Source: JBBRRP01 sp038251425
Lineage (GTDB): Bacteria; Myxococcota_A; Polyangia; Polyangiales; Polyangiaceae
Direction of reading: 5' to 3'
NCBI GenBank assembly: GCA_038251425.1
Contig: JBBSBI010000001.1
Coordinates: 35,029 to 99,028, forward strand
DNA length: 64,000 nt
Shown: positions 42,683 through 51,169 of the stretch, in pieces
Layout of the letters: each line of letters begins with the position of its first letter
How positions within the stretch are numbered: the stretch's first letter is position 1
Notes under the pieces: model-generated
Seen by the model: the letters and a program-made list of their open reading frames with translations, nothing else
Told to the model about the DNA's origin: nothing
The model's database searches: none
Made by a program: the position numbers and the translations under genes

Positions 42683-43420
42683 ATGCGCATCGGCATCCTC
42701 AGCGACATCCACGCCAACTACGAGGCGCTGAGTGCCGTCACTGAGGCCTTCAAAGATGAGCGCATCGACCAGTATTATTGCCTGGGCGACACCGTCGGTT
42801 ACGGCGGCTCACCGAACGAGTGCGCCGATATCGTGCGCGGCCTCGTTGAAGGGACGATTTTAGGCAACCACGATGCGGCTGTCGCAAGCCGCATGGATTA
42901 CTCCTATTACTACGAAGCCGCCCGGCATGCGCTCGACACCCACGCGCGCATGATCTCGAAAGAGAACATGGAGTGGCTGAAGACCCTGCCTTACCAGATC
43001 CGCTTGGATGCCATCAACGTGCTCCTGTGCCACGGCTCGCCGGTGCGGCTGGAGGAGTTCGAATACATTTTCGCCCCAGAGCAGGCCCGCGAATGCTTGC
43101 CCATCTACGAAACACTTGGGCACATCACGCTCATCGGGCATTCGCACCTGTGCAAGGTTTTTGAGCTCAAGGGCAATTCCGTCGAAGAGCTTCCGCCCAT
43201 CGATTTTGAGCTGGAGCCCGACCGAAAATACATCGTGAGTGTCGGCAGCGTGGGTCAGCCACGCGATTACGACAATCGCGCGAGCTACACCGTTTACGAT
43301 TCAGACGCTCGACGCTTTGAATTCAAACGCATCGAATACGACATCGAGACCGCAGCCGATAAGGTGCTGCGTATCAAGCTGGAGCGTACCTTTGCGCACC
43401 GGCTTTTTATCGGCGTTTAG
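42683..43420 (+). CDS. Calcineurin-like metallophosphoesterase (YfcE/phosphodiesterase type)
   Basis: 245-residue binuclear metal phosphoesterase. Metal ligands: D8 and H10 (ILSDIHAN), D36 (CLGDTVGYG), N62 with H63 (GNHDAAV), a later His in LLCHGSP and the GHSH motif near residue 155. The N-E-C-x-x-I pattern after G-Y-G is typical of the diadenosine-tetraphosphatase/YfcE branch that is widespread in delta-proteobacteria. The substrate could be a nucleotide or phosphoprotein; not decidable here. It is convergent with cysS. Confidence 0.88.
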   Translation: MRIGILSDIHANYEALSAVTEAFKDERIDQYYCLGDTVGYGGSPNECADIVRGLVEGTILGNHDAAVASRMDYSYYYEAARHALDTHARMISKENMEWLKTLPYQIRLDAINVLLCHGSPVRLEEFEYIFAPEQARECLPIYETLGHITLIGHSHLCKVFELKGNSVEELPPIDFELEPDRKYIVSVGSVGQPRDYDNRASYTVYDSDARRFEFKRIEYDIETAADKVLRIKLERTFAHRLFIGV

Positions 43421-43439
43421 CCGCGCGCCACACGCCGAG

Positions 43440-44987
43440 CTAGGCGCGCAGCACGCCGACCGACCAGCTCGTGCCTTCGGGTGAATCTTGAAGCTCGATG
43501 CCCAAGCTTTGTAGCTCGTTCCTCAGCTCGTCCGCTCGTGCAAAGTCTTTCGCATCGCGGGCAGCAATCCGCGCGGCTACTTTCTCATCCACCGCTGCCT
43601 CGCTGAGCCCGCGCAGCGAGCAGCGCAATTTTCGGGTACGTGCGCGATAGACAGCGGGCTCGGCTTGCATCAACCCAAGCGTGCTCGTGGTGTGAACGAT
43701 GGCTCCCAAGAGCTCCTTGCCAAGCGCTCCGGCGTTTGCCAAAAATACGGCATCTTTTCGGCGTTTCTTGGCCAAATCGCACAGCTCATTGCCGAGCTTC
43801 GCGAGTTCCCCGATCGCCACCAAGCTGAGCGGCGCGTTGAGATCGTCGTCGAGGCCCGCACTGTATTGTGTCAGCGCTTCGCGCAGACCTTTCTCAAAGC
43901 TCAGAAGCTCCGGGGGAACTTTGGCGTTAACCGCTGCAACGCTCAGCGTCGAAAGCCGCGCCACCGTCTCGTAGAGATAATCAATGCGTGCTTCCGCTTC
44001 TTCAATGCCTGGGAACACCACGCGGCCGTCGTCAAAACGGTGCGTCTCGAATTGCAGCGGCCCCCGATAGTGCACAGCCAGGAGGAACCAGCGAAACGCC
44101 TCGGGATCGTTGCGCTCAAAAATATCGGCCATGCGCACGAAATTCCCGAGAGATTTGCTCATTTTTTCTTTATCAATATTCAAAAAACCATTGTGCAGCC
44201 ACACCTTCGCAAACGGCCCGCAGTCTGGGCACGCGGCCTCGCTCTGAGCAATTTCGTTCTCATGGTGGGGAAAAATCAGATCCATCCCGCCGGTGTGGAT
44301 GTCGAAGCCATGCCCCAAATACTGAGTGCTCATCGCTGAGCATTCGATGTGCCAGCCCGGCCGGCCATAGCCAAACGGACTCTGCCAGCCCATTTGATCA
44401 AGCGGAGCACCCTTCCACAACGCAAAGTCCAGCGGATCTTTCTTGCTTTCATCCGCAGCCACACGTGCCCCAACGCGCAAATCTTCGATCCGCCGCCGGC
44501 TGAGCTTTCCATAATCGGCAAAGCTGCGCACCGCGAAGTAAACATCTGTAGTGCCCGCGGGCATCGCCACGCTGTAAGCGCTGCCTTCAGCGATCAGCTT
44601 TTCAATCAGGCTCACAATGGCCGGAATGTGCTCACTCACTTTCGGCTCATGATCCGGCACGAGGCAGCCCAAATGCGACATTTCTTCTTGGTAAATGCGG
44701 GCCATACGAGCGGACAGCTCGAGGGGGAGTTCAGAGTTCTCAGCCGCGCGGTTCAGGATCTTGTCGTCCACGTCCGTGAGGTTACGCACGTAGGTGACCG
44801 CCAAGCCTTTGGTTCTCAACCAACGCACCAGGATGTCCGGCATGAGAGCGGCACGGGCGTGGCCAGCGTGAGGCACATCGTAAACAGTCGGTCCACAACA
44901 GTAGACGCTAACTTGGCCCTCGACACGCGGAGCGAGTGTGTCAGTGGTGCGAGTGAGCGTGTTGTAGAATTGGGGCAGCGTGGTCAT
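43440..44987 (-). CDS. cysS: Cysteinyl-tRNA synthetase
   Basis: Class I synthetase charging tRNA-Cys. 515 residues, about 50 longer than E. coli. The zinc-ligand cysteine is in VYCCGPTVYD, the HIGH-like motif reads HAGHAR, the GWHIECSAMS segment holds further metal ligands, and the signature KMSKS loop reads KEKMSKSLGNF. The C-terminal anticodon domain is present. ATG start at 44987. The rhomboid gene is upstream on the same strand. Confidence 0.96.
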   Translation of the reverse strand: MTTLPQFYNTLTRTTDTLAPRVEGQVSVYCCGPTVYDVPHAGHARAALMPDILVRWLRTKGLAVTYVRNLTDVDDKILNRAAENSELPLELSARMARIYQEEMSHLGCLVPDHEPKVSEHIPAIVSLIEKLIAEGSAYSVAMPAGTTDVYFAVRSFADYGKLSRRRIEDLRVGARVAADESKKDPLDFALWKGAPLDQMGWQSPFGYGRPGWHIECSAMSTQYLGHGFDIHTGGMDLIFPHHENEIAQSEAACPDCGPFAKVWLHNGFLNIDKEKMSKSLGNFVRMADIFERNDPEAFRWFLLAVHYRGPLQFETHRFDDGRVVFPGIEEAEARIDYLYETVARLSTLSVAAVNAKVPPELLSFEKGLREALTQYSAGLDDDLNAPLSLVAIGELAKLGNELCDLAKKRRKDAVFLANAGALGKELLGAIVHTTSTLGLMQAEPAVYRARTRKLRCSLRGLSEAAVDEKVAARIAARDAKDFARADELRNELQSLGIELQDSPEGTSWSVGVLRA

Positions 44988-45035
44988 GCGTTGGTGCGCG
45001 GCACGCTAGCCCCAAGCTCGGCAACGGTCGAGCAT

Positions 45036-45746
45036 TCAACGCCAGGGGTCACTCGGCGGTGGACGTTTCGGGGGCGGCTTCCAGCCACTCCAGCTTTCAG
45101 CAGTGGGGCGCTTGCGCTGTCCAATCAGCGGGCGCACCAACAAAAGCCCTGCCACGAAACCGCCAATATGCGAAAAGAAAGCCACGCCGCCCGCTTTATC
45201 TGGCCCAAGTGATCCCAGCCCCAAAAACAAATTCCAAAGGAACCACTGCCCCACCACGATCCAGGCTGGAAACACCAAGAACAGGAACCCAAAGAAGACC
45301 GTGATCGGCGCGCGCGGAAATAGGATCAGATAGCCCCCGAGCACGCCGGCAATCGCCCCCGATGCGCCCACAATCGGCGCCTGACTGCTGGGATCGATGG
45401 CGATTTGAGCGGCCGCCGCAACGATGCCACTTAGCAAGTAGAACAGCAGGTAGCGTGCGTGCCCGAGCGAATCTTCGAGATTATCCCCGAAGATGTAGAG
45501 GAATAATAAATTCCCGCCGATGTGCGCCAAACCCCCGTGCATGAACATGCTGGTGAAGACGGTGAACAGCTCGCCGCCGACGTCGCTTAAGAACCTTGCA
45601 GGCACCACGCCGTAGCTGCCCGCCAACAGGCTTTCCGGGACGCCCGCCGTGTACTCCCCAGCAAACACGAGCAAATTGGCAGCGAGCAACGCATAGTTGA
45701 CCCAGGGACGCAGGGTGGTTGGGTTCTGGTCGCCGATGGGAAACAA
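45036..45746 (-). CDS. Rhomboid-family intramembrane serine protease
   Basis: About 236 residues from the TTG at 45746. Six or more hydrophobic helices. Catalytic Ser in GASGAIAGVLGG and His in ISHIGG-like FSHIGGFVAG, plus the N-terminal loop FTSMFMHGGLAHIGGNLLFLYIFG, all typical of rhomboid proteases that cut transmembrane proteins. The frame extends to 45908, but those residues lack similarity and would overlap a divergent lipoprotein gene. The family N-terminus (F-P-I-x-D-x-N-P) fits the TTG. Confidence 0.87.
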   Translation of the reverse strand: MFPIGDQNPTTLRPWVNYALLAANLLVFAGEYTAGVPESLLAGSYGVVPARFLSDVGGELFTVFTSMFMHGGLAHIGGNLLFLYIFGDNLEDSLGHARYLLFYLLSGIVAAAAQIAIDPSSQAPIVGASGAIAGVLGGYLILFPRAPITVFFGFLFLVFPAWIVVGQWFLWNLFLGLGSLGPDKAGGVAFFSHIGGFVAGLLLVRPLIGQRKRPTAESWSGWKPPPKRPPPSDPWR

Positions 45747-45818
45747 GGAAAGCCGAGCCCGGAGCCTAGTAAAAGCATGCGTTCGGTCAAAGGGGGATCT
45801 GCTAGGTTCGGAGCCTTG

Positions 45819-46325
45819 ATGTCGCGTCGGCTGACCCGCTTCGCCCCAGTGCTTTTTCCCGTGGCTTTGAGCTGCGCCGCGACGAGCTTCGACGGCAAAG
45901 TCTATCATGGCGGAGATGTCTCGTTTCAGGTTGGGCCGATCCCGGCGTCGTGGCGGACGATTGAGGCTGAAGGCACGCTCCTCGCTTTTCGCGATGACGC
46001 GCAGAAGGCCACGATCGCTTTGGGCGCGCGTTGCGGACAGGACGGCGATGATGTGCCGTTAACCGCTTTGACTCAGCATCTTTTCTTGCAGTTCACTGAC
46101 CGTGATCCCCGCGAGCAGAAAGAGATCTCGCTGGATGGGCGCGCCGCGCTCCGCAGCACACTTTCGGCAACGCTCGATGGCGTCCCTAAGACGTTTGTTG
46201 TGTACGTGCTGAAGAAAGACCTCTGCGTTTACGATTTTCTTTGGATCAAAGATCACGCGGTCGGCAGTGATTCAGCCGAATTTGATAGCTTTGTCGGTGG
46301 TTTTCACGCTCTGGAGAGCCGATGA
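45819..46325 (+). CDS. Small putative lipoprotein
   Basis: 168 residues from the ATG at 45819: signal peptide MSRRLTRFAPVLFPVALSC with a lipobox Cys, then a compact beta-rich domain (VYHGGDVSFQVGPIPASWRTIEAEG, RDDAQKATIALGARC). It overlaps the MlaE-type permease start by ATGA. Given that coupling it may be an accessory envelope component of the Mla-like lipid transport system; this is inference. ATG 45777 would add 14 residues. Confidence 0.68.
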   Translation: MSRRLTRFAPVLFPVALSCAATSFDGKVYHGGDVSFQVGPIPASWRTIEAEGTLLAFRDDAQKATIALGARCGQDGDDVPLTALTQHLFLQFTDRDPREQKEISLDGRAALRSTLSATLDGVPKTFVVYVLKKDLCVYDFLWIKDHAVGSDSAEFDSFVGGFHALESR

Positions 46326-47182
46326 GCGACGCCCTGGATAAGAAGGCTCCCGAGTCCAGCCCGTTGAGTCGGGATAGCCTGGCGCCCCCCCCCACCGAAA
46401 CACGCGCTCAACGCGCCACGGCGCGCGCACTGGTTTTTTTTGAACACTTGGGGATGGTGTCTGCCATGTTCGTTGGCGTTCTGAAGGCCGCGACCCGGCG
46501 CCCGTTTGAGGGCAAAGCGATCCTGAAACAGCTGGATTCGCTCGGCGTGGCGTCGATGGGCATCGTCATCGTCACGAGCCTATTCATTGGCATGGTGATG
46601 GCTGTGCAATTTGCGTTCGGCCTGCAGAAGTTTGGCGGCATGGAATACACAGGGCGCGTGATCGCCCTGAGCTTCACGCGAGAGCTGGCCCCCACGCTCA
46701 CGGCGGTGATTGTGGGTGGCAGAATCGGCTCGGGAATGGCGGCCGAAGTGGGTTCCATGGCGGTGACCGAGCAAATCGACGCGGTGCGAGCCCTCGGCGC
46801 GGATCCGTTGAAGAAGCTGGTTTGGCCACGGCTCATCGCCAGTATCTTGGTGATGCCCTTCCTCAGCACCTTCGCGCTCATACTCGGGTTTTTGGGCGCC
46901 ATGTTGATAACTGATATTCAGTTCCAGATCCCGGCGGGCTTCTTTTTGCGCAGCGCGCTCGGCACCGTCACTGTGAGGGATTTCTTGAGCGGCATGTTTA
47001 AGACGCCTTTTTTCGGGGCGATCATCGCACTCGTTGGTTGTCACTTTGGAATGATCACGCGCGGCGGTACCGCAGGTGTGGGCAATAGTACCACGCGCAC
47101 CGTGGTCGTGATTTCGATCAGCATTCTGATTGCGGATCTGTTTCTCACGCGGCTTTCTATCTTGCTCTGGCCCGCAGCCTGA
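46322..47182 (+). CDS. MlaE-family ABC transporter permease
   Basis: 286 residues. Typical MlaE/YrbE permease with five or so hydrophobic helices and the family signature region SFTRELAPTLTAVIVGGRIGSGMAAEVGSMAVTEQIDAVRALGADP. Homologues form the inner-membrane core of phospholipid-transport complexes with an MlaF ATPase and an MCE substrate-binding protein. Neither partner is next to it here, which is unusual; they may be encoded elsewhere. It overlaps the preceding lipoprotein gene (ATGA). Confidence 0.9.
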   Translation: MSDALDKKAPESSPLSRDSLAPPPTETRAQRATARALVFFEHLGMVSAMFVGVLKAATRRPFEGKAILKQLDSLGVASMGIVIVTSLFIGMVMAVQFAFGLQKFGGMEYTGRVIALSFTRELAPTLTAVIVGGRIGSGMAAEVGSMAVTEQIDAVRALGADPLKKLVWPRLIASILVMPFLSTFALILGFLGAMLITDIQFQIPAGFFLRSALGTVTVRDFLSGMFKTPFFGAIIALVGCHFGMITRGGTAGVGNSTTRTVVVISISILIADLFLTRLSILLWPAA

Positions 47183-47246
47183 TCGAGCAGCGGCAGCCCC
47201 CCCGCCTTGACCGATCGCAGATTGCTTCCTACCTTAATTGCAGTTC

Positions 47247-47780
47247 ATGCCTGAAGATTCGCCCAAGCTTGATGGCCAGCCTGGCTCGGCCAATCGTCGC
47301 GTTGACGGCAGGCTAACCACAGGGGACATGGCAAGGCTGGCTTCAAGCACGCTGCGTACGGTGCGCTTCTACGAAGAGGCCGGCATCCTTGAGCCGCTCG
47401 AGCGTACCGAAGGGGGTCATCGCCTGTTTGCGGAAACGGAAATGCAGAGGCTTCGGCTTGCCTTGGATCTGCGCCACGCCGAACTGTCGCTTGAGGACGT
47501 CCGAGCGCTTTTTGGTTCCAAAGGCGAACACGCCTCGGGTGCTGCAGCAGCTCGGGCCATCACAGAAAAGCTCGACGCTCAATTGGAGCTGGTGGCCGCA
47601 CAGCTGGAGCAGCTCCAAGCGCTCGCGGCTGAGCTCAAGGCCACGCAAGAAGCCCTGAAGGGTTGCCTGGCTTGCGAAAAAAGTGAGTTTTTTCCAGGGA
47701 ACTGCGGAGATTGCAGCGTGATGCGAGTTCAAAAATCTCTTCCCAACGCGCTCAAGGTGCTATGGCGCGTTCAAACATGA
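47247..47780 (+). CDS. MerR-family transcriptional regulator with Cys-rich C-terminus
   Basis: 177 residues. N-terminal winged helix LTTGDMARLASSTLRTVRFYEEAGILEPLERTEGGHRLF (MerR signature R-x-x-R-F-Y-E-E), then a dimerising coiled coil (ITEKLDAQLELVAAQLEQLQALAAEL). The C-terminus has C-x2-C (CLAC) and C-x2-C (CGDC), separated by about 11 residues, a probable metal- or redox-sensing site. It is the first gene of a four-gene coupled operon: DUF2203, FolE-like, SDR. The ATG at 47247 is preferred; a TTG at 47238 is also possible. Confidence 0.85.
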   Translation: MPEDSPKLDGQPGSANRRVDGRLTTGDMARLASSTLRTVRFYEEAGILEPLERTEGGHRLFAETEMQRLRLALDLRHAELSLEDVRALFGSKGEHASGAAAARAITEKLDAQLELVAAQLEQLQALAAELKATQEALKGCLACEKSEFFPGNCGDCSVMRVQKSLPNALKVLWRVQT

Positions 47781-48211
47781 GCGACAGGATCTTTTCCGTT
47801 GAAGAAGCCGATGCGCTCGTAGGGCCACTTTCCGAAATTGTGGCGGCACAGCTGCTGCTGCGCAGCGAGATCGAGCACGGCTTAGCTGAGCTCACGCGGG
47901 TCTCCGGCGAGGCGCCTCGCTACCTCAACGATGGCGCCACAGACACTCCGGAAGCGCTACGCTTGAAGCAGAAAATCCGCGAACAGGTGAAGCGCTACGA
48001 CGCGGGCTGGCGAGCGGTTGAAGGAATGGGCGCAGCTGTGAAGGATCCGTCGATCGGCCTCGTAGATTTTCTGGGGCAGGTCGATGGCAAGTTGGTCTGG
48101 CTTTGCTGGAAATACGGCGAAGAGAGTGTGAGCCACTTCCACTCCTTGGACGCGGGCTACTCCGGCCGCCGTCCCCTCAACGACGAAATTCGCGCGCGCC
48201 TTTTGAATTAA
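47777..48211 (+). CDS. DUF2203 family protein
   Basis: 144 residues. Recognised by the DUF2203 pattern SVEEADALVGPL at the N-terminus and VDFLGQVDGKLVWLCWKYGEESVSHFHSLDAGYSGRRPL near the C-terminus, where W-x-x-G-E-x-x-x-x-x-x-H is conserved. The biochemical function of the family is unknown. It overlaps the MerR gene (ATGA) and lies one base before the GTP cyclohydrolase-like gene, implying tight co-expression. Confidence 0.85.
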   Translation: MSDRIFSVEEADALVGPLSEIVAAQLLLRSEIEHGLAELTRVSGEAPRYLNDGATDTPEALRLKQKIREQVKRYDAGWRAVEGMGAAVKDPSIGLVDFLGQVDGKLVWLCWKYGEESVSHFHSLDAGYSGRRPLNDEIRARLLN

Positions 48212-48212
48212 C

Positions 48213-48800
48213 ATGGGCCGCGATCTCGGGCGTGCCGAGCACGCGGTGCTCGATTTCCTGGAAGCGTTAGGCTTCGATCCCAAGAACGATAGTGAGCTTC
48301 GAGACACGCCTGCCCGCGTGGTGGCGGCTTTCGCGAATGAGCTGTTGCGAGGCTACGAGGTTGATCTGGAGATGCTGTTCTCGGAGCCCTGCGTTGCCCC
48401 GGCTGCCAGGAGTGGCCAATGGGTGCTCCTTCGCGACCTCAATCTCGCTACCGTTTGCCCGCATCATTTGCTGCCCGCGCTCGGTGTAGCCAGCGTGGGC
48501 TATGTAGCGGGTGAGCGGCTTTTTGGCCTTGGAACACTCGCTTCCTTGGTGGACGCGCTCAGCCGACGTTTGGCGCTGCAGGAAGGGATTGGGCAAGATG
48601 TGGTCGATGCGTTGATGCAACACGGCGGCGCTCAGGCAGCGTATTGCGAAATCACGCTCACCCACAGCTGTTTGAGTGCTCGCACTCCAGGACGAGAGCT
48701 TGCAAAGGTAACAACCCTCGCTACCTCTGCTTCGCTTTCGGCAGAGCTGATGGCCAGCCTCAGTTTGGCGCTCGGGCGGAGTTCAGCGCACGGCGTATGA
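48213..48800 (+). CDS. folE: GTP cyclohydrolase I-like protein (divergent FolE)
   Basis: 195 residues. The T-fold of GTP cyclohydrolase I is clear. Zinc ligands Cys82 and His85 are in VCPHHLLP (the common CEHH reads CPHH), Cys153 is in HSCLSAR, and the RVVAAFANELLRGY segment matches the N-terminal helix. Canonical FolE makes dihydroneopterin triphosphate for folate or pterins. Several otherwise strict residues differ (GLGTLA for GLSKLAR, TPG for RGV), so activity could be altered. Coupled to DUF2203 upstream and an SDR downstream. The gene symbol is a family label. Confidence 0.75.
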   Translation: MGRDLGRAEHAVLDFLEALGFDPKNDSELRDTPARVVAAFANELLRGYEVDLEMLFSEPCVAPAARSGQWVLLRDLNLATVCPHHLLPALGVASVGYVAGERLFGLGTLASLVDALSRRLALQEGIGQDVVDALMQHGGAQAAYCEITLTHSCLSARTPGRELAKVTTLATSASLSAELMASLSLALGRSSAHGV

Positions 48801-49480
48801 CGTTCGTGGTCGTTACAGGTGCGAGTCGTGGGATTGGGCGCGCCACAGCGCGGAGGCTCGGGCGGCGGGGCGCACGTTTGGCGCTAATCGGGCGAGCTTC
48901 GGCGAAGCTGGCGGAGACGGCTGAGGAGCTTTCAGAATCTGGCGTGGCTTGCCTCAAGATCGAGTGCGATCTTGCTCAACCGTCGCAAATTCTAGGCGCT
49001 GCCACGCAAATCTTGAACTTCGGCGGAGCACCGGATGCCGTCATTCATAATGCCGGTGTCCTGCACCGAGGCTCGGTAGAACAGCTCCCGCTCGCGGCGT
49101 GGGAAGAACAATTTGCCGTGAATTTGCGTGCCCCCTTTCTCCTCACTCAGTCGCTGTTGCCGAGCATGTTGGCGCGCAAGAGTGGCCGCTTCGTGTTCGT
49201 CTCCAGTATCTCCGCCACGCTCGGGACAGCCAACGCCTCCGCCTACAATGCCAGCAAATGGGGCCTCACTGGATTTGTCAAAAGCCTGGCCGAAGAATTA
49301 CACGATACCGGATTAACTGCGAGCGTGATTCTTCCAGGCTCGGTCGCCACCGATATGCTGAAAGGCACGGGGTTCGAGCCCAGGATGAGCGCTGAAGATG
49401 TCGCAACGACTCTCGAACACTACGCGCTCGATGCGCCGCTCGCCCACAATGGCGCAGTGATCGAGATGTTCGGGATCTGA
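48797..49480 (+). CDS. Short-chain dehydrogenase/reductase
   Basis: 227 residues. Classical SDR: cofactor motif TGASRGIGRA (8-17), NAG in VIHNAGVL, catalytic Ser in SSISATLG, and Y-x-x-x-K in YNASKWGL. The substrate is unspecified. Being coupled (ATGA) to the FolE-like gene, a pteridine reductase-like role is conceivable but not demonstrated by sequence. The cofactor Arg after beta-2 (IGRAS) suggests NADPH. Confidence 0.88.
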   Translation: MTFVVVTGASRGIGRATARRLGRRGARLALIGRASAKLAETAEELSESGVACLKIECDLAQPSQILGAATQILNFGGAPDAVIHNAGVLHRGSVEQLPLAAWEEQFAVNLRAPFLLTQSLLPSMLARKSGRFVFVSSISATLGTANASAYNASKWGLTGFVKSLAEELHDTGLTASVILPGSVATDMLKGTGFEPRMSAEDVATTLEHYALDAPLAHNGAVIEMFGI

Positions 49481-49572
<92 letters not shown>

Positions 49573-49609
49573 CAGGCGACCTTCCGTATCGCATCGGGCG
49601 GGTGCTTGT

Positions 49610-51169
49610 CTAGAGCGGCATATTTCCATGCTTTTTCGCGGGCAAGCTCTCGCGTTTATCCTTCAAGATATCCAGCCATTGGTTCAGGCGTTGCCGGATG
49701 GCGCGCGGCTGAATCACTTCATCCACAAAACCGAGCTCGGCCGCTTTAAACGGATTGGCAAACATCTCACGGTACTCCGCCGTGTACTTCGCACGCAGAG
49801 CTTCCGGATCCGGCGCGTTCTGCAGGGCGTTTCGGTACACGATGTTGACAGCACCATCTGGACCCATCACGGCGATCTCCGCCGTCGGGAAAGCAATGTT
49901 CACATCGGCGCGAATGTGCTTGCTGCTCATCACATCGTACGCGCCGCCATACGCCTTGCGCACGATCACGGTGAGCTTAGGCACCGTGGCCTCCGAGAAC
50001 GCGAATAGAAGCTTGGCGCCATGCAAGATGATCCCGCGATGCTCCTGATCGACCCCCGGCAGGAATCCGGGCACATCCACCCAGGTGATGATCGGCAGAT
50101 TGAAACAATCACAAAACCTCACAAAACGCGCTGCTTTGACGCTCGCTTGGATATCCAATACCCCGGCCAAATACGCCGGCTGGTTCGCAACGATCCCCAC
50201 CGGACGCCCGCCCATGCGCGCGAAGCCAACCACGATGTTGCGGGCAAACCCAGAGTGCACTTCAAAGAAGTCGGCATCATCCACCACGCGCAGCAGCAGG
50301 GTCTTGATATCGTAGGGCTTGTTGCTTTCTTCGGGCACCAACTGATCCAGCTCTGGCACTTGCCGATCCGCCGGATCCTTGCCGAGGCTGCGCGGCGGGT
50401 CCTCGGTGTTGTTCTTGGGCAAGAAGCTCAGGAGCTTGCGCACCTGGGCGAGTGCCTGGGCGTCATTCGGAGCGGAAAAATGAGCGACTCCGCTCGTCGT
50501 GGCGTGGGTGTGAGCGCCGCCCAATTCTTCCTTCGTGACTTCTTCCTGAGTCACGGTGCGGATCACATCCGGACCCGTGATGAACATGTAGCTGGTGCCT
50601 TCGACCATGAAGGTAAAATCGGTGAGTGCTGGTGAGTACACGGCGCCGCCCGCGCACGGGCCCATGATCACACTGAGCTGCGGGATAACGCCGGAGGCCC
50701 AAGTATTCTTCAGAAAGATGTCCGCGTAGCCTCCGAGCGATTCCACGCCTTCCTGAATGCGCGCACCGCCCGAATCATTCAGTCCAATCAACGGGGCACC
50801 CACCTTGAGCGCCAGCTCCATCACTTTCACTATTTTCTTGGCATGTGCGGCGCCCAAAGATCCACCAAACACCGTAAAATCCTGAGCAAAGACAAATACT
50901 TGGCGGCCATCGACCGTGCCGGCCCCGGTGACGACTCCATCGCCCACCGCTTTCTGATCGCCCATCTCAAAATCAGTGCAGCGATGCGCGACCAACCGAT
51001 CCAGCTCCACGAAGCTCCCCGGATCGAGCAAGAGCTCCAAGCGTTCCCGTGCGGTGAGCTTGCCCGCTGCGTGCTGCTTCTGGATGCGCTCTTCGCCACC
51101 TCCAGCTAACGCTAACGCGTTGAGGGCTGAGAGCTTGTCGAGGGCGGAAAGTCGCGAAGGGTCGCTCAT
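49610..51169 (-). CDS. Acyl-CoA carboxylase carboxyltransferase subunit (propionyl/acetyl-CoA, PccB-like)
   Basis: 519 residues. Carboxyltransferase of biotin-dependent acyl-CoA carboxylases. Both crotonase-like halves are present: N-terminal GDGVVTGAGTVDGRQVFVFAQDFTVFGGSLG, SGGARIQEGVESL and MGPCAGGAVYSPALTDF; C-terminal GIVANQPAYLAGVLDIQASVKAARFVRFCD and AYGGAYDVMSSKH. Substrate choice (propionyl, acetyl or methylcrotonyl) cannot be settled; overall it is closest in pattern to PccB. The biotin carboxylase subunit is not nearby. It overlaps the radical SAM gene by 4 bp. Confidence 0.92.
   Translation of the reverse strand: MSDPSRLSALDKLSALNALALAGGGEERIQKQHAAGKLTARERLELLLDPGSFVELDRLVAHRCTDFEMGDQKAVGDGVVTGAGTVDGRQVFVFAQDFTVFGGSLGAAHAKKIVKVMELALKVGAPLIGLNDSGGARIQEGVESLGGYADIFLKNTWASGVIPQLSVIMGPCAGGAVYSPALTDFTFMVEGTSYMFITGPDVIRTVTQEEVTKEELGGAHTHATTSGVAHFSAPNDAQALAQVRKLLSFLPKNNTEDPPRSLGKDPADRQVPELDQLVPEESNKPYDIKTLLLRVVDDADFFEVHSGFARNIVVGFARMGGRPVGIVANQPAYLAGVLDIQASVKAARFVRFCDCFNLPIITWVDVPGFLPGVDQEHRGIILHGAKLLFAFSEATVPKLTVIVRKAYGGAYDVMSSKHIRADVNIAFPTAEIAVMGPDGAVNIVYRNALQNAPDPEALRAKYTAEYREMFANPFKAAELGFVDEVIQPRAIRQRLNQWLDILKDKRESLPAKKHGNMPL

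Noticed and set aside
45747..45908. N-terminal extension of the rhomboid protease
   Set aside because: No family similarity, and it overlaps the divergent lipoprotein gene; the TTG at 45746 starts the conserved region.
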